64,000 nucleotides of DNA, from the NCBI RefSeq assembly GCF_031179145.1, contig NZ_JAPSIB010000004.1:124001-188000 (forward strand), in the 5' to 3' direction. Both the position numbers and the translations under genes were made by a program. The notes under the pieces were generated by a model. That model had not been told where the DNA came from. It saw nothing but the letters and a program-made list of their open reading frames with translations, and did not search any database. This DNA is from Brevibacterium sp. (GTDB lineage: Bacteria > Actinomycetota > Actinomycetes > Actinomycetales > Brevibacteriaceae). Below are positions 16,375-24,845 of this stretch, piece after piece; positions within the stretch are counted from its first letter, which is position 1, and each line of letters begins with the position of its first letter.

Positions 16375-17612
16375 CTCTTCTTCCGGCGCAGCTTGACCCA
16401 CCCCGCGTCGCGTCGGGCGCTCAGCCCGGTCAGTTCGAGAGCGGCGAGCGCCGACAGCGCTTCGACGATGGTCAGGCCGGCTCGGCTCGCGATGGTGCCG
16501 GGGTCGAGCGCGCGTGTCGTCGAGAGCGCGTTGAGACAGATCTTCTCCCGCTCCGCCAAGTCGTCGACGGGGTCGTCAGCGGGGGCGGCCGCCGTGTCCT
16601 CGAAGAGCGTCGGCTCCGCGAGATCGAGCAGCCCCATGACGTCGTCGCAGCAGGTCACCAATTCCGCCTCGTGAAGGCGGAGAAGGCGATGGCAACCCGT
16701 CGAGGACGCCGAGTACACGGAGCCGGGAAAAGCTCCGACGGCTCGTGAGAGTTCAAGCGCATGCCTGGCCGTGTTGAGCGCACCCGACCTCCAGCCGGCT
16801 TCAACGATGATCGTCGCGACCGACGACGCGGCGATGAGTCGATTGCGCAGCAGGAAGCGGTGGCGCATGGGCGTCATTCCCGGCGCGGTCTCCGAGACGA
16901 TCGCGCCCCCGGGGAGCATCTGTCGAAACAGTTCCGTGTTCGCGGCCGGATAGAACCGATCGACTCCGCCCGCCATGAACGCCACTGTCGGATGGTCGCG
17001 CGCAATCGCTGCGCGGTGAGCTGCCGCGTCGATGCCGAAGGCCCCGCCGGAGACGACTGTGACTCCACGAGCCGAGAGGTCCCAGGCGAGATCGGACGCG
17101 CATTTGGTGCCGTAGCTGCTCGCGGCCCGTGCGCCGACGACCGCGACGGCGCGGAGCAGGACCGACCGCAGCAACGCCTCTCCCCTGACCCACAGCCCCA
17201 AGGGCGCTGCAGGCCCGAGGTCGGACAGAGCTGCGGGCCATTCGGGGTCGGTGGGCAGCACGAGCCGACTGCCCAACCGCTGCATGGAGTCGAGGTCCCG
17301 GCCGCCCGCCGATTCCTCTCCGCGTACTGCCCACCTGGCAAGCGCCTCGGACAGCTGCCCGGCGCCGGCCACGGTGCCGATGGCAGTGGAGACTCCAGCG
17401 GCCGCCTCGTTCGCTGAGGCCTGCCGGGTGGCGACGGCGATGATGAGATCGAGCACAGCTCGCGGACCCATCTCATCGACGAGGCCCTTCATCAGTCCGT
17501 CACCCGGCTCACCGATTCTCAACAGCGCCGCGACTGCCGCTCGAGCATCATCGGACACGTTCCCCCTCGTCGGACCCTGTGCTGGTTCGGTTCCTTCGTC
17601 TGCCCCGTCCAT
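16371..17612 (-). CDS. dprA: DNA-processing protein DprA (Smf)
   Basis: Rossmann-like protein that loads RecA on incoming single-stranded DNA during transformation. Motifs: VVGARAASSYGT, SGGAFGIDAAAHRAAI, GGVDRFYPAAN, RNRLIAASS and VEAGWRSGALNTA. The 413 residues include an N-terminal helical region and a C-terminal winged-helix (ALDPGTIASRAGLTIVEALS). The stop overlaps the xerC start by four bases. Its presence in most actinobacteria does not prove competence; no other com genes are visible apart from yifB. Confidence 0.95.
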   Translation of the reverse strand: MDGADEGTEPAQGPTRGNVSDDARAAVAALLRIGEPGDGLMKGLVDEMGPRAVLDLIIAVATRQASANEAAAGVSTAIGTVAGAGQLSEALARWAVRGEESAGGRDLDSMQRLGSRLVLPTDPEWPAALSDLGPAAPLGLWVRGEALLRSVLLRAVAVVGARAASSYGTKCASDLAWDLSARGVTVVSGGAFGIDAAAHRAAIARDHPTVAFMAGGVDRFYPAANTELFRQMLPGGAIVSETAPGMTPMRHRFLLRNRLIAASSVATIIVEAGWRSGALNTARHALELSRAVGAFPGSVYSASSTGCHRLLRLHEAELVTCCDDVMGLLDLAEPTLFEDTAAAPADDPVDDLAEREKICLNALSTTRALDPGTIASRAGLTIVEALSALAALELTGLSARRDAGWVKLRRKKR

Positions 17613-17693
17613 CTGCCCTTCCCCTTCTCATCCGAGCGCCGACGTGCTTTCACTTACTCGAGTCCGCCGGTTTTCGGCACGCGCCCGCCCCAC

Positions 17694-19244
17694 TTACGTA
17701 TCCTGACTTCGCAGGGCGAGCGCCGTTCTGATTCTGTCCGCGGTGGGGGCCTCAGCCCCTTCGAGATCGGCCAGCGTCGTCGCAACTCGCAGAATCCGGT
17801 CGTACCCGCGCATGGTGATCCTCCCGGTCTCGAGGGCCCGGTCGAGATCGGCGAGTGCCTTCGGGCTGAGTGAGAAGTGCTCGCGAAGCCATGGACCCGG
17901 AGCCGCCGCGTTGAGCTTCCACGGACAGTCGGCGTATCTGGCGGCCTGTCTCTGTCTGGCTGCGAGGACTCTCTCTGTCACTGCTGCGCTCGACTCCTGC
18001 GCACCAGCGAGGCGGATGTCGGCCGGAGAGACCGGGAGCAGCTCGAGCTGCAGGTCGACCCTGTCGAGCAGTGGGCCCGAGAGTCTGCTCCGGTACCTGC
18101 GCTTGTCCATGGGAGTGCATTGACAATGAACCTCCGCGCCCTGCATTCCCGCGCCACACGGACAGGGGTTCGCCGCCATGATCAGCTGGAAGGCTGCCGG
18201 CAGCACCATCGAGCCCCATGCGCGGTGGATCTGCACCTGCCGCGATTCCAGGGGCTGGCGCAGCGCCTCCAACACGTCCCGGGAGAACTCCGGCGCCTCG
18301 TCGAGGAACAGGACTCCTCGGTGGGCGCGGCTGATGATGCCGATCGACCCGGGCTTGCGCCCCCCGACCATTGCCGAGGCGGTGCTGCGATGATGTGGGG
18401 CTTCGAACGGCGGACGGTGGTCGAGGCCCTCACTGCTCTCGAGCTCTCCACGCAGCGATCTCACCGCTGCGACCTCCACCGCCTGCGCATCGTCGAGGGG
18501 CGGCAGGATGCCGGGCAGGCATTGGGCCAGCAGTGTCTTGCCCGCGCCGGGAGTCCCGCGCATGAGCAGATTGTGTCCTCCGGCGGCGGCGACCTCGAGT
18601 CCGAATCGAGCTTCGTCCTGCCCCTGCACTTCGGACAGGTCGTGCAGTTCGGGACGGTGAGTCGATGGCGTCGGCGCTGCGACGACCGCGGGTAGGGGCG
18701 GAACCGCGAGGTCGCCGCCGTAGATGTTGACGAGTTCGGCCAGAGAGGCGACTGCTTTGACCTGTGCCCCGGCCAGCAGAGATGCCTCGTGACAGTTCCC
18801 GACCGGCACGACGAATCGGTCGAAGCCGGACTGCAGTCCGACATGCAGTGTGGGCAGGACTCCGTTGACTGGCCTGATCCGACCGTCGAGTCCCAGCTCC
18901 CCGCAATGGATGATCGATTCCGTTCCGGCGAAGCCGATGACTCCCTGAGCCCTGAGCACGGCCACGGCGATGCCAAGGTCGAAACCGGTGCCGACCTTCG
19001 GCACCGTGCCCGGAGTGAGATTGATCGTCAGGTGCTGCGTGGCGACAGGAATCCCGAGATACGCCAGCGCCGCCCGCAGCCGCTTGCGCGACTCACTCAC
19101 AGATGCGTCGGGCAGACCGACGATGTCGATGCCGGGCAGGCCCGCACTGACGCAGGCTTCGATGGAGACGATCGTACCGGCCAGCCCCCATAGCGCTACG
19201 GCCGAGGATCGTCCGATCACGTTCAGCTTCGCCTCGGAGCCCAT
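17694..19244 (-). CDS. YifB/ComM-family AAA+ ATPase (Mg-chelatase-like)
   Basis: Hexameric DNA helicase-type ATPase; in Vibrio the homologue ComM promotes branch migration during transformation. The N-terminal lon-protease-like fold is recognisable (VSAGLPGIDIVGLPDASVSE), then Walker A GTPGAGKTLLA, Walker B VLFLDEAPEF, and a Cys-rich segment ANPCPCG with CQC that marks the family, followed by SRLSGPLLDRVDL. Length, 516 residues, is normal. The start overlaps the yraN stop by one base. Confidence 0.94.
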   Translation of the reverse strand: MGSEAKLNVIGRSSAVALWGLAGTIVSIEACVSAGLPGIDIVGLPDASVSESRKRLRAALAYLGIPVATQHLTINLTPGTVPKVGTGFDLGIAVAVLRAQGVIGFAGTESIIHCGELGLDGRIRPVNGVLPTLHVGLQSGFDRFVVPVGNCHEASLLAGAQVKAVASLAELVNIYGGDLAVPPLPAVVAAPTPSTHRPELHDLSEVQGQDEARFGLEVAAAGGHNLLMRGTPGAGKTLLAQCLPGILPPLDDAQAVEVAAVRSLRGELESSEGLDHRPPFEAPHHRSTASAMVGGRKPGSIGIISRAHRGVLFLDEAPEFSRDVLEALRQPLESRQVQIHRAWGSMVLPAAFQLIMAANPCPCGAGMQGAEVHCQCTPMDKRRYRSRLSGPLLDRVDLQLELLPVSPADIRLAGAQESSAAVTERVLAARQRQAARYADCPWKLNAAAPGPWLREHFSLSPKALADLDRALETGRITMRGYDRILRVATTLADLEGAEAPTADRIRTALALRSQDT

Positions 19245-19747
19245 CAGTCGGCCTGCAGGTTCTCAACGTGGAAGTACTGCGGTTCGGGGCTCATGACGAT
19301 ACCGAGACCGTCGATGCGGATGGCGGCGATGAACTCGGTCTGCCGGCTGAGCCAGATGCCGACCAGCCTCCTGATCCGCACGAGTTTGACCGGGGTGATG
19401 GCCTCCAGCGGTGAACCCAGCCTCAGGCTCCGGCGAGTCTTCACCTCGACGAAGACCAGTTCATCGCCGTCGCGGGCGATGATGTCGATCTCTCCGCGAG
19501 GGCATCTGAAGTTGCGTTCGACGATCGTCATCCCGCGGCCTTCGAGATAGGCGGCAGCCAGGTCCTCACCGGCACGACCGAGGCTCAGCTGCCGGTCACC
19601 TCGGCTGGGCGAGCGGAGGATGCGCGGCTCAGCGGCGCGAGGCCGATCGCCTTTGCCTTCCGGGGTCGGTCTCCCGCTCCGGTTCGCGTCTGAATGTCCC
19701 ATGCGGCACAGCCCACCACGAGGGGCGAGGAATCCGAAAGGGCGCAC
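19244..19747 (-). CDS. yraN: YraN-family (UPF0102) nuclease-like protein
   Basis: Small restriction-endonuclease-fold protein of uncertain role in DNA metabolism. The core is intact: [33 protein letters not shown] and [12 protein letters not shown], giving the Asp, Glu and Lys of the predicted nuclease site. The open frame starts with GTG at 19747, right beside a strong inverted repeat; an ATG at 19702 would remove 15 residues that are not conserved. I cannot decide between them. It overlaps yifB by one base. Confidence 0.9.
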   Translation of the reverse strand: MRPFGFLAPRGGLCRMGHSDANRSGRPTPEGKGDRPRAAEPRILRSPSRGDRQLSLGRAGEDLAAAYLEGRGMTIVERNFRCPRGEIDIIARDGDELVFVEVKTRRSLRLGSPLEAITPVKLVRIRRLVGIWLSRQTEFIAAIRIDGLGIVMSPEPQYFHVENLQAD

Positions 19748-19748
19748 G

Positions 19749-19787
19749 TACGGCCTGTGGATTCACTTTGATCATCCACAGGCCGTA
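19749..19787. repeat. Perfect 14-bp inverted repeat upstream of yraN
   Basis: Arms TACGGCCTGTGGAT (19749-19762) and ATCCACAGGCCGTA (19774-19787) flank an 11-base loop. It lies between the DUF2469 gene and yraN. On the minus strand no T-run follows, so it is a poor rho-independent terminator. The internal core CCTGTGGA-N13-TCCACAGG matches the element at 13565-13601. Confidence 0.75.
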
Positions 19788-19864
19788 CCCGCGCAAGTCG
19801 GCAGGCCGTCCACAGTCCGCCATGATCGAGTCGGACTCGCTGCCGTCCGACCGAGCCTGTGTCC

Positions 19865-20182
19865 CTACCGTCCGATCGAGGTCGGCGGTTCGAGTTCGCT
19901 CTTGGCGATCTCCTCGATGTTGACGTCCTTGAACGTGAGCACATGCACGGTCTTGATGAACCGGGCGGAACGGTAGCTGTCCCACACCCAGGCATCACGC
20001 AGCGTCAGTTCGAAGTAGACGTCACCGGCGTCGTTGTGCGCTTTGAGGTCGACGTGGTTGGCGAGGTAGAAGCGTCGCTCCGTCTCCACCACGTAGGCGA
20101 ACAGCCCCACGACGTCCCGGTACTCCTTGTACAGCTGAAGCTCCAACTGTGCTTCGTAGTCGTCCAGATCATCTGTGCTCAT
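19865..20182 (-). CDS. DUF2469-family protein
   Basis: A conserved actinobacterial protein of 105 residues with no assigned function. It is highly charged and starts with an acidic MSTDDLDDYEAQLELQLYKE helix, followed by VVGLFAYVVETERRFYLANH and VYFELTLRDAWVWD. The position after rnhB is conserved (M. tuberculosis has the same pair). Its start overlaps the rnhB stop by four bases, so the two are co-translated. Confidence 0.92.
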   Translation of the reverse strand: MSTDDLDDYEAQLELQLYKEYRDVVGLFAYVVETERRFYLANHVDLKAHNDAGDVYFELTLRDAWVWDSYRSARFIKTVHVLTFKDVNIEEIAKSELEPPTSIGR

Positions 20183-20889
20183 GCCAACAATTCCTCAGTC
20201 GTGTGTAAGCGGAAACTCTTCCGATGATGAACGCTCGCACCGTGTTCGGCGATGCCCTGACGATGCCTGAGCGTCCCGTATCCAACGTTCGACTCCCAAC
20301 CATACTGCGGGTGCGCCTCGGCGAGTTCGATCATCTCCTCGTCGCGGGCCACCTTGGCCACGATGCTCGCCGCTGCGATCACCGGGATCCTGCCGTCGCC
20401 TTTGATCACTGTCCGCACGGGCGGTATCAGCAGGTCGGCGGCGGGGCCGAACATCCCCAGGCAGTCGAGCGTGAGTGGGGCCGAGAGCCAGTCGTGTTTG
20501 CCGTCGAGGAGCACCAGGGTCCGGCGCGGGATCGCGTCGGACCCGAACACCTCGGCGAGAGCCCTCCTGCCGGCCAGGTTGAGTGCCATCGTCATTCCGA
20601 GGACGTCGATCTCGGTCGGACTCGCCGAGGCCACCGCGGTGGCCCGTGCCCACCCCTGGACCCGCTCGGTGGCGGCCCGGCGGGCAGCGCAGGAAAGCTG
20701 CTTGGAGTCGTGGATGCCCTCGGGCACCGTGGTGCGGATCAGTTCGGACAGTTCGAACACCGCGACGCCGACGCTGACGGGACCTGCCAGGGCGCCGCGT
20801 CCGACTTCGTCGACTCCGATCACGAAGTCGAAGCCCTCGGCGAGAAGTGCGCGTTCGAGACTGAGATCAGTCAGACCGGTGATCGTCAT
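20179..20889 (-). CDS. rnhB: Ribonuclease HII
   Basis: Removes RNA from RNA-DNA hybrids and misincorporated ribonucleotides. The active-site segment GVDEVGRGALAGPV carries the first Asp-Glu pair; LLDGKHDWLS and KGDGRIPVIAAASIVAKVARD supply the later acidic and Lys residues. The C-terminal GYGTLRHRQGIAEHGASVHHRKSF region is typical. The 236 residues are normal. It overlaps both neighbours: lepB by one base and the DUF2469 gene by four. Confidence 0.95.
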   Translation of the reverse strand: MTITGLTDLSLERALLAEGFDFVIGVDEVGRGALAGPVSVGVAVFELSELIRTTVPEGIHDSKQLSCAARRAATERVQGWARATAVASASPTEIDVLGMTMALNLAGRRALAEVFGSDAIPRRTLVLLDGKHDWLSAPLTLDCLGMFGPAADLLIPPVRTVIKGDGRIPVIAAASIVAKVARDEEMIELAEAHPQYGWESNVGYGTLRHRQGIAEHGASVHHRKSFRLHTTEELLA

Positions 20890-21587
20890 CAGCTGCCGGT
20901 GATTCCTTCCGGCTCGGGAACATGGGCGAAGACGTCAGCCGGCGTACTCATCCACGTCAACCGGTTCAGGGGCCAGTTGACGAGGAACACCGTGCCCACT
21001 ACGTTCTCGGCCGGGACGAAGGGATGGGTGTCCTGATGGAAGCGGGAGTCGGCGGAGTTGCTGCGGTTGTCGCCCATCACCCAGTAGTCGCCTTCGGGCA
21101 CGGTGACTGAGAAGTCCATCTCGGAGGGAGCCATTCCCGGTTCCAGATAGGTCTCATCGATCGGTTCGCCGTTGACGAGCAGCCGACCCTGAGCATCACA
21201 GCACTCCACAGTGTCACCGCCCTTGCCGATCACGCGCTTGATCAGCTGATTGCCCGCATCCGAGGGCGCCAGTCCGAGGAATTCGAGGACCGGGTTGGGT
21301 TCGTACGACGACGCCTGGTCGTCGGAGAGCCAGTCGCCGGGATCATCGAAGACGATGATGTCCCCACGGTCAGGGGGATCGAAACGGGGAGCGAGCTGAT
21401 TGACGAGCACGCGGTCGTCGATCTGCAGGGTCTGCTCCATGGAGCCGGACGGGATGTAGAACGACCGCATCACCCAGGCCCGCAGCGCCGTCGAGATGAG
21501 CACGGCGACGACGATGATCGCCACGACTTCGAGCAGACCGCGGACGAACTTCCGGGAGGAGGGAGGGGAGGCTTCTGAGGAGGGCAT
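20889..21587 (-). CDS. lepB: Signal peptidase I, copy 1
   Basis: Membrane-anchored serine-lysine protease that releases exported proteins. One N-terminal membrane segment (about residues 16-38) precedes the catalytic Ser in SGSMEQTL. The catalytic Lys is in LIKRVIGKGGDTVEC, and the family box GDNRSNSADSR follows. At 232 residues it is a typical gram-positive type. A second, diverged copy lies immediately upstream, separated by a tandem-repeat array. Confidence 0.94.
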   Translation of the reverse strand: MPSSEASPPSSRKFVRGLLEVVAIIVVAVLISTALRAWVMRSFYIPSGSMEQTLQIDDRVLVNQLAPRFDPPDRGDIIVFDDPGDWLSDDQASSYEPNPVLEFLGLAPSDAGNQLIKRVIGKGGDTVECCDAQGRLLVNGEPIDETYLEPGMAPSEMDFSVTVPEGDYWVMGDNRSNSADSRFHQDTHPFVPAENVVGTVFLVNWPLNRLTWMSTPADVFAHVPEPEGITGS

Positions 21588-21706
21588 TCGTTCGCTTTCT
21601 TCGACCAGGCCACGCGCGGCAGGACTCGACTGAGCGTATCAGCCGATCCCCGGCGCAATCCTCAGAATGATCGGAGGCAGACAGTGCTGTTCGCGACTGC
21701 CGGTCG

Positions 21707-21786
21707 CAGCTGTTCAGTCGATCACAGCCGCCCGTCGACAGCTGTTCAGTCGATCACAGCTGCCCGTCGACAGCTGTTCAGTCGAC
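21707..21786. repeat. 32-bp tandem repeat, 2.5 copies, between the two lepB genes
   Basis: Units at 21707-21738 and 21739-21770 differ by one base; a half copy runs 21771-21786. Each starts CAGCTGTTCAGTCGA. The half copy contains the stop codon of the upstream lepB (21778-21780), so the array appears to have grown from the 3' end of that gene into the gap. Confidence 0.88.
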
Positions 21787-22413
21787 CGACGAGCCATGCC
21801 CGATGACGGGCCCCACGACTCGATCGATGGGAATGAAACCCCCGCCGGGTCGACCGAGCAGCGAACGGGAATCGGCCGAGTCGTTCCGGTTGTCGCCCAT
21901 CACCCACATGGTGCCCGCGGGGACCTGCACCGAGAACTCGGTCGCCGAGGCGGGCAGCGATGTGTAGTCCTCGTCGAGGGGTTCGCCGTTGAGGAGGAGC
22001 CGGCCTTCGGGGTCGCAGCATTTCACTGTGTCCCCGCCGACGCCGATCACGCGCTTGACGTAGTAGACGTCCCGGCTGCCGAGCCCGACCCAGGAACCGA
22101 ACTTCTGCAACGGGGTCGGCAGAGCGGCGTCGACGAAGGACCCGCGGCCGTCGAAGACGACGATGTCGCCGCGGTTGATGTCCCCGCGGAGGGCATCGGG
22201 TCGCCAGACGGTGATCTCGTCACCGACCTGGAGGGTGGGTTGCATCGACTCGCTGGGGATCGTGAACCTCTGGACGATGAAGCCGCGCACCGCCGCCCCG
22301 AGGAGGACGATGACGACGGCGAGGACCAGAACGGTCTTCCACCACCTCGGAGAGATGCGAAAACGCGACCCGTAGGTCGCGTTTTCGTGATCACTCGGCG
22401 CAGCGCCGGGCAA
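21778..22413 (-). CDS. lepB: Signal peptidase I, copy 2
   Basis: Second type I signal peptidase, 211 residues. One membrane segment (about residues 26-44) precedes the catalytic Ser in SESMQPTL; the Lys is in YVKRVIGVGGDTVKC and the GDNRNDSADSR box is intact. It differs from copy 1 in the residue before the nucleophile region (SES rather than SGS) and in the middle domain, so the two may have different substrates. The only good start is TTG at 22413, four bases after the rplS stop with AAAAGG upstream; a strong hairpin covers codons ~9-19. Confidence 0.92.
   Translation of the reverse strand: MPGAAPSDHENATYGSRFRISPRWWKTVLVLAVVIVLLGAAVRGFIVQRFTIPSESMQPTLQVGDEITVWRPDALRGDINRGDIVVFDGRGSFVDAALPTPLQKFGSWVGLGSRDVYYVKRVIGVGGDTVKCCDPEGRLLLNGEPLDEDYTSLPASATEFSVQVPAGTMWVMGDNRNDSADSRSLLGRPGGGFIPIDRVVGPVIGHGSSVD
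22358..22387 (-). terminator. Strong hairpin inside the first codons of lepB copy 2
   Basis: Arms CGAAAACGCGACC (22358-22370) and GGTCGCGTTTTCG (22375-22387) pair perfectly over 13 bases around CGTA. It begins 30 bases after the rplS stop, where a terminator would be expected, but lies within the lepB reading frame. It may attenuate transcription from rplS into lepB or mask the lepB start region. Confidence 0.65.
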
Positions 22414-22416
22414 GTA

Positions 22417-22758
22417 TCAGGCCTTTTCGCGGATGCGTGCGGCCTTACCGCGCAGCTTGCGGAGGTAGTACAGCTTCGCACGGCGAACGTCACCGCGGCT
22501 GAGCACCTCGATCTTCTCGACGATGGGCGAGTGCACCGGGAAGGTGCGCTCGACGCCGACGCCGAAGCTGATCTTACGAGCGGTGAAGGTCTCGCGGACA
22601 CCGTCGCCCTGGCGACGGATGACGATACCCTTGAAGACCTGGATACGCGAGCGGGTGCCCTCGACCACGCGAACGTGGACGTTGAGGGTGTCACCGGCGC
22701 GGAATTCAGGCACGTCGGACTTCAGCGAGGCTGCATCGACAACATCAAGCTTCTGCAT
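22417..22758 (-). CDS. rplS: 50S ribosomal protein L19
   Basis: Large-subunit protein at the 30S-50S interface. The whole 113-residue sequence is typical: [40 protein letters not shown], and the C-terminal [17 protein letters not shown]. It lies downstream of trmD as in most bacteria, with a 173-base gap in which I saw no clear structure. Confidence 0.97.
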   Translation of the reverse strand: MQKLDVVDAASLKSDVPEFRAGDTLNVHVRVVEGTRSRIQVFKGIVIRRQGDGVRETFTARKISFGVGVERTFPVHSPIVEKIEVLSRGDVRRAKLYYLRKLRGKAARIREKA

Positions 22759-22931
22759 AGTGATTCTCCTGTGTCTTCCGCTTCAGGACGAGGACACGCT
22801 TTTCAGACCGGTTTGTCCGGTGAGTGGATCGTCTGCCGGGATTGCTCCCCGATTCCCGCCGAGATGACCTCGGCGAACAGTGCTGGGCACCCATCCCCCT
22901 GAAGCAGGTGAATGCCAACAAACGCGACGCC

Positions 22932-23813
22932 CTATTCTGTCACGGTTCGCCCATCCGACTCAAACCGGTCCAAGGCGGCGCGATCCCGGGCGTCGAGATC
23001 GCTCAGCTTCGCCAGCAGATCGGGTCGGACCTCGGCGGTGCGCTCGAGCCGTCGGTCCCGTCGCCATCTCGCAATCGCCTGGTGGTTGCCGCTGAGGAGG
23101 ACCTCGGGCACCGCGTGGCCGCGCCAGTTCGCCGGCTTCGTGTAGATCGGGTATTCGAGGAGGCCGTCCTCGTGGCTCTCCTCCGTCAGCGACTCGGGAT
23201 TGCCGATGACTCCGGGGATGAGCCGGCTGATCGCTTCGATCATCACCATCGACGCCACTTCTCCCCCGTTGAGGACATAGTCGCCGATGCTCATCGGACG
23301 CAGGTCGAAACGGTCTCCCGCCCAGTCGAGCACCCGCTGGTCGATGCCCTCATAGCGCCCGCACGCGAACACCAGTTGGTCGGTGCCGGCCAGTTCCTCT
23401 GCGGTGCGCTGATTGAACACGGGCCCCGCGGGGCTCGGCACGATGAGCACCGGCTTCGCCGCCGACGGGTTCTCCCCGCCGAGGTCGTCGTCCGTCGTCG
23501 CGCCACCCTCGCCGAGGCGGTTGTCCGTCGTCGCGGCACCCTCGCCGAGGCGGTTGTCCGTCGTCACGGCACCCTCGCCGAGGATGTGCTCGAGAGCCAG
23601 CGCCCACGGCTCCGCCTTCATCACCATGCCGGCGCCCCCGCCATAGGGAGAGTCGTCGACGGTCCGGTGACGGTCGAATGTGAAGTCGCGCAGATCGTGG
23701 ATGGTGAGATCGAGCAGCCCCTGCTCCACCGCCTTGCCGATCAGCGACAGCTTCAACCCGGCCAGATAGTCGGGGAAGATGGAGACGACATCGATTCTCA
23801 TGGTCGGGCTCAT
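22932..23813 (-). CDS. trmD: tRNA (guanine-37-N1)-methyltransferase
   Basis: SAM-dependent knotted-fold enzyme making m1G37, which prevents +1 frameshifting. Motifs: [12 protein letters not shown] at the N-terminus, [36 protein letters not shown], and the C-terminal HYTRP-like [13 protein letters not shown]. An 11-residue repeat ([11 protein letters not shown]) expanded at about residues 76-113 is inserted between the GMVMK and VFNQRTAEE segments. The first ATG (23813) overlaps the rimM stop as ATGA; an internal ATG at 23801 is the alternative. Confidence 0.95.
   Translation of the reverse strand: MSPTMRIDVVSIFPDYLAGLKLSLIGKAVEQGLLDLTIHDLRDFTFDRHRTVDDSPYGGGAGMVMKAEPWALALEHILGEGAVTTDNRLGEGAATTDNRLGEGGATTDDDLGGENPSAAKPVLIVPSPAGPVFNQRTAEELAGTDQLVFACGRYEGIDQRVLDWAGDRFDLRPMSIGDYVLNGGEVASMVMIEAISRLIPGVIGNPESLTEESHEDGLLEYPIYTKPANWRGHAVPEVLLSGNHQAIARWRRDRRLERTAEVRPDLLAKLSDLDARDRAALDRFESDGRTVTE
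23504..23586. repeat. 33-bp tandem repeat inside trmD
   Basis: Two nearly identical 33-base units at 23504-23536 and 23537-23569, a partial third from 23570, and a diverged copy before 23504. The core is CACCCTCGCCGAGGCGG. On the minus strand each unit encodes [12 protein letters not shown] 31-base segment of this unit recurs in rseP at 2336-2366 with three mismatches and in the same translated frame. Confidence 0.88.
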
Positions 23814-24310
23814 TCGGCGTCGAACAGTCCGGCCGGAGGGGTGACAGTGATTCTGCCGGCGTCCAGGTCGACGTCGGGAACGATCTGCTCGACGAAGGGA
23901 ATGAGCACTTCGTGCCCATCGACGTGCTCCATGTGCAGCAGATCCTGCGCCACTCCGTTCGTGACATCGGTGACTGTGCCGACCTTGGCATCGCCTTCAA
24001 ACACGTCGAGGCCGATGAGATCGTCGAGGTACCAGGCGTTGTCCTCTTCCTCCTCCTCGGCGATCTCACCAAGGATCAGGGTGTTGCGCACCTCCTCGGC
24101 GCGGGAGCGATCTGAGATCTCCTCGAAGCTGAGCAGCAGCCGGTCGCGGTGCCACCGAGCTGTCTTCAGAGTCAGCGGTCCGATGTCCGGGTCGGTGGAG
24201 TACGACTGACCCGGCACCAGCCGCTCGTCCGGGCGATCGGTGCGCACCTCGACGGTGAATTCCCCTTTGATGCCGTGCGGTTTACCCAACCGGGCGAACA
24301 CCGTGTCCAT
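23810..24310 (-). CDS. rimM: Ribosome maturation factor RimM
   Basis: Assists 30S head assembly by binding S19. The N-terminal RimM barrel begins [21 protein letters not shown]; the C-terminal PRC-barrel holds [21 protein letters not shown] and the [20 protein letters not shown] motif. The 166 residues are normal. It overlaps trmD by four bases and is separated from the KH-protein gene by a 300-base gap containing two inverted repeats. Confidence 0.95.
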   Translation of the reverse strand: MDTVFARLGKPHGIKGEFTVEVRTDRPDERLVPGQSYSTDPDIGPLTLKTARWHRDRLLLSFEEISDRSRAEEVRNTLILGEIAEEEEEDNAWYLDDLIGLDVFEGDAKVGTVTDVTNGVAQDLLHMEHVDGHEVLIPFVEQIVPDVDLDAGRITVTPPAGLFDAE

Positions 24311-24399
24311 GCTGCTCCTTCTTGTTCTCTGCTGCCGAATGGCGAGTCACATCCTCGCGATCAGAGCACAGTCTAACCGCGGAAGGCTCGGCGGATTCA

Positions 24400-24481
24400 G
24401 TTGAAAGCGCGCACGAACCCGGCTTCTGATCGATTTCGACCTCGATATCGACCACTACCCGGGGTTGTGCGCACTTTCAAC
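24400..24481. repeat. Imperfect 23-bp inverted repeat
   Basis: Arms at 24400-24422 and 24459-24481 match at 20 of 23 positions (GTTGAAAG-GCGCAC-CCCGG) around a 36-base loop. Too long and loose for a simple terminator; it may be a small dispersed palindromic element or a regulatory mRNA structure upstream of rimM. Confidence 0.65.
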
Positions 24482-24566
24482 TTCTTTTCGGTATCCCGGG
24501 GCCGGTTCGAGCGCTCACGGCGACGGCTTGGCGTCGCTGCCCTGCGCCACACCGGCCTGTGAATGC

Positions 24567-24603
24567 ACTTGAGGGGCGCGGCAAGCAGCCACGCCCCTCA
24601 AGT
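24567..24603 (-). terminator. Terminator hairpin after the KH-protein gene
   Basis: Perfect 12-base arms ACTTGAGGGGCG (24567-24578) and CGCCCCTCAAGT (24592-24603) around 13 bases, starting 11 bases beyond the KH gene stop. It probably ends the rpsP-KH transcript. Confidence 0.75.
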
Positions 24604-24613
24604 TCGCCGATGA

Positions 24614-24844
24614 TCACGCCTCGATGAGGTCCACCCGCACCGACTCGCGGTCGGCAAGTGAGTTGATCACGGTGCGCAGGGCCTTTGCGGTTCTGCCCGC
24701 ACGGCCGATGACGCGTCCGAGATCATCCGGATGAACCCGAACCTCAAGCGTGGTCCCCCGTTGGGACGACCTGGACCGCACTGACACATCGTCGGGATTG
24801 TCGACGATGCCACGGACCAGGTGTTCGAGCGATTCAGCCAACAT
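24614..24844 (-). CDS. khpA: KH-domain RNA-binding protein (KhpA type)
   Basis: A 76-residue single KH-domain protein (VRGIVDNPDDVSV, VHPDDLGRVIGRAGRTAKALR). The GRAG loop is the RNA-contacting GxxG motif. In Streptococcus the homologue acts with KhpB in cell elongation and RNA regulation; the partner is not in this window. The start lies one base after the rpsP stop, as in most actinobacteria. Confidence 0.93.
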   Translation of the reverse strand: MLAESLEHLVRGIVDNPDDVSVRSRSSQRGTTLEVRVHPDDLGRVIGRAGRTAKALRTVINSLADRESVRVDLIEA

Positions 24845-24845
24845 C

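Larger units (their letters stand above)
24311..24613. other. Gap between the KH-protein gene and rimM
   Basis: About 300 bases with no gene. It holds a large imperfect inverted repeat (24400-24481) and a terminator-type hairpin (24567-24603), so rimM-trmD is probably transcribed separately from rpsP and the KH gene here. Confidence 0.6.

Noticed and set aside
19757..19782. DnaA boxes in TGTGGAT/ATCCACA
   Set aside because: The nearest match differs from TTATCCACA, there are only two copies in one hairpin, and no dnaA/dnaN context.
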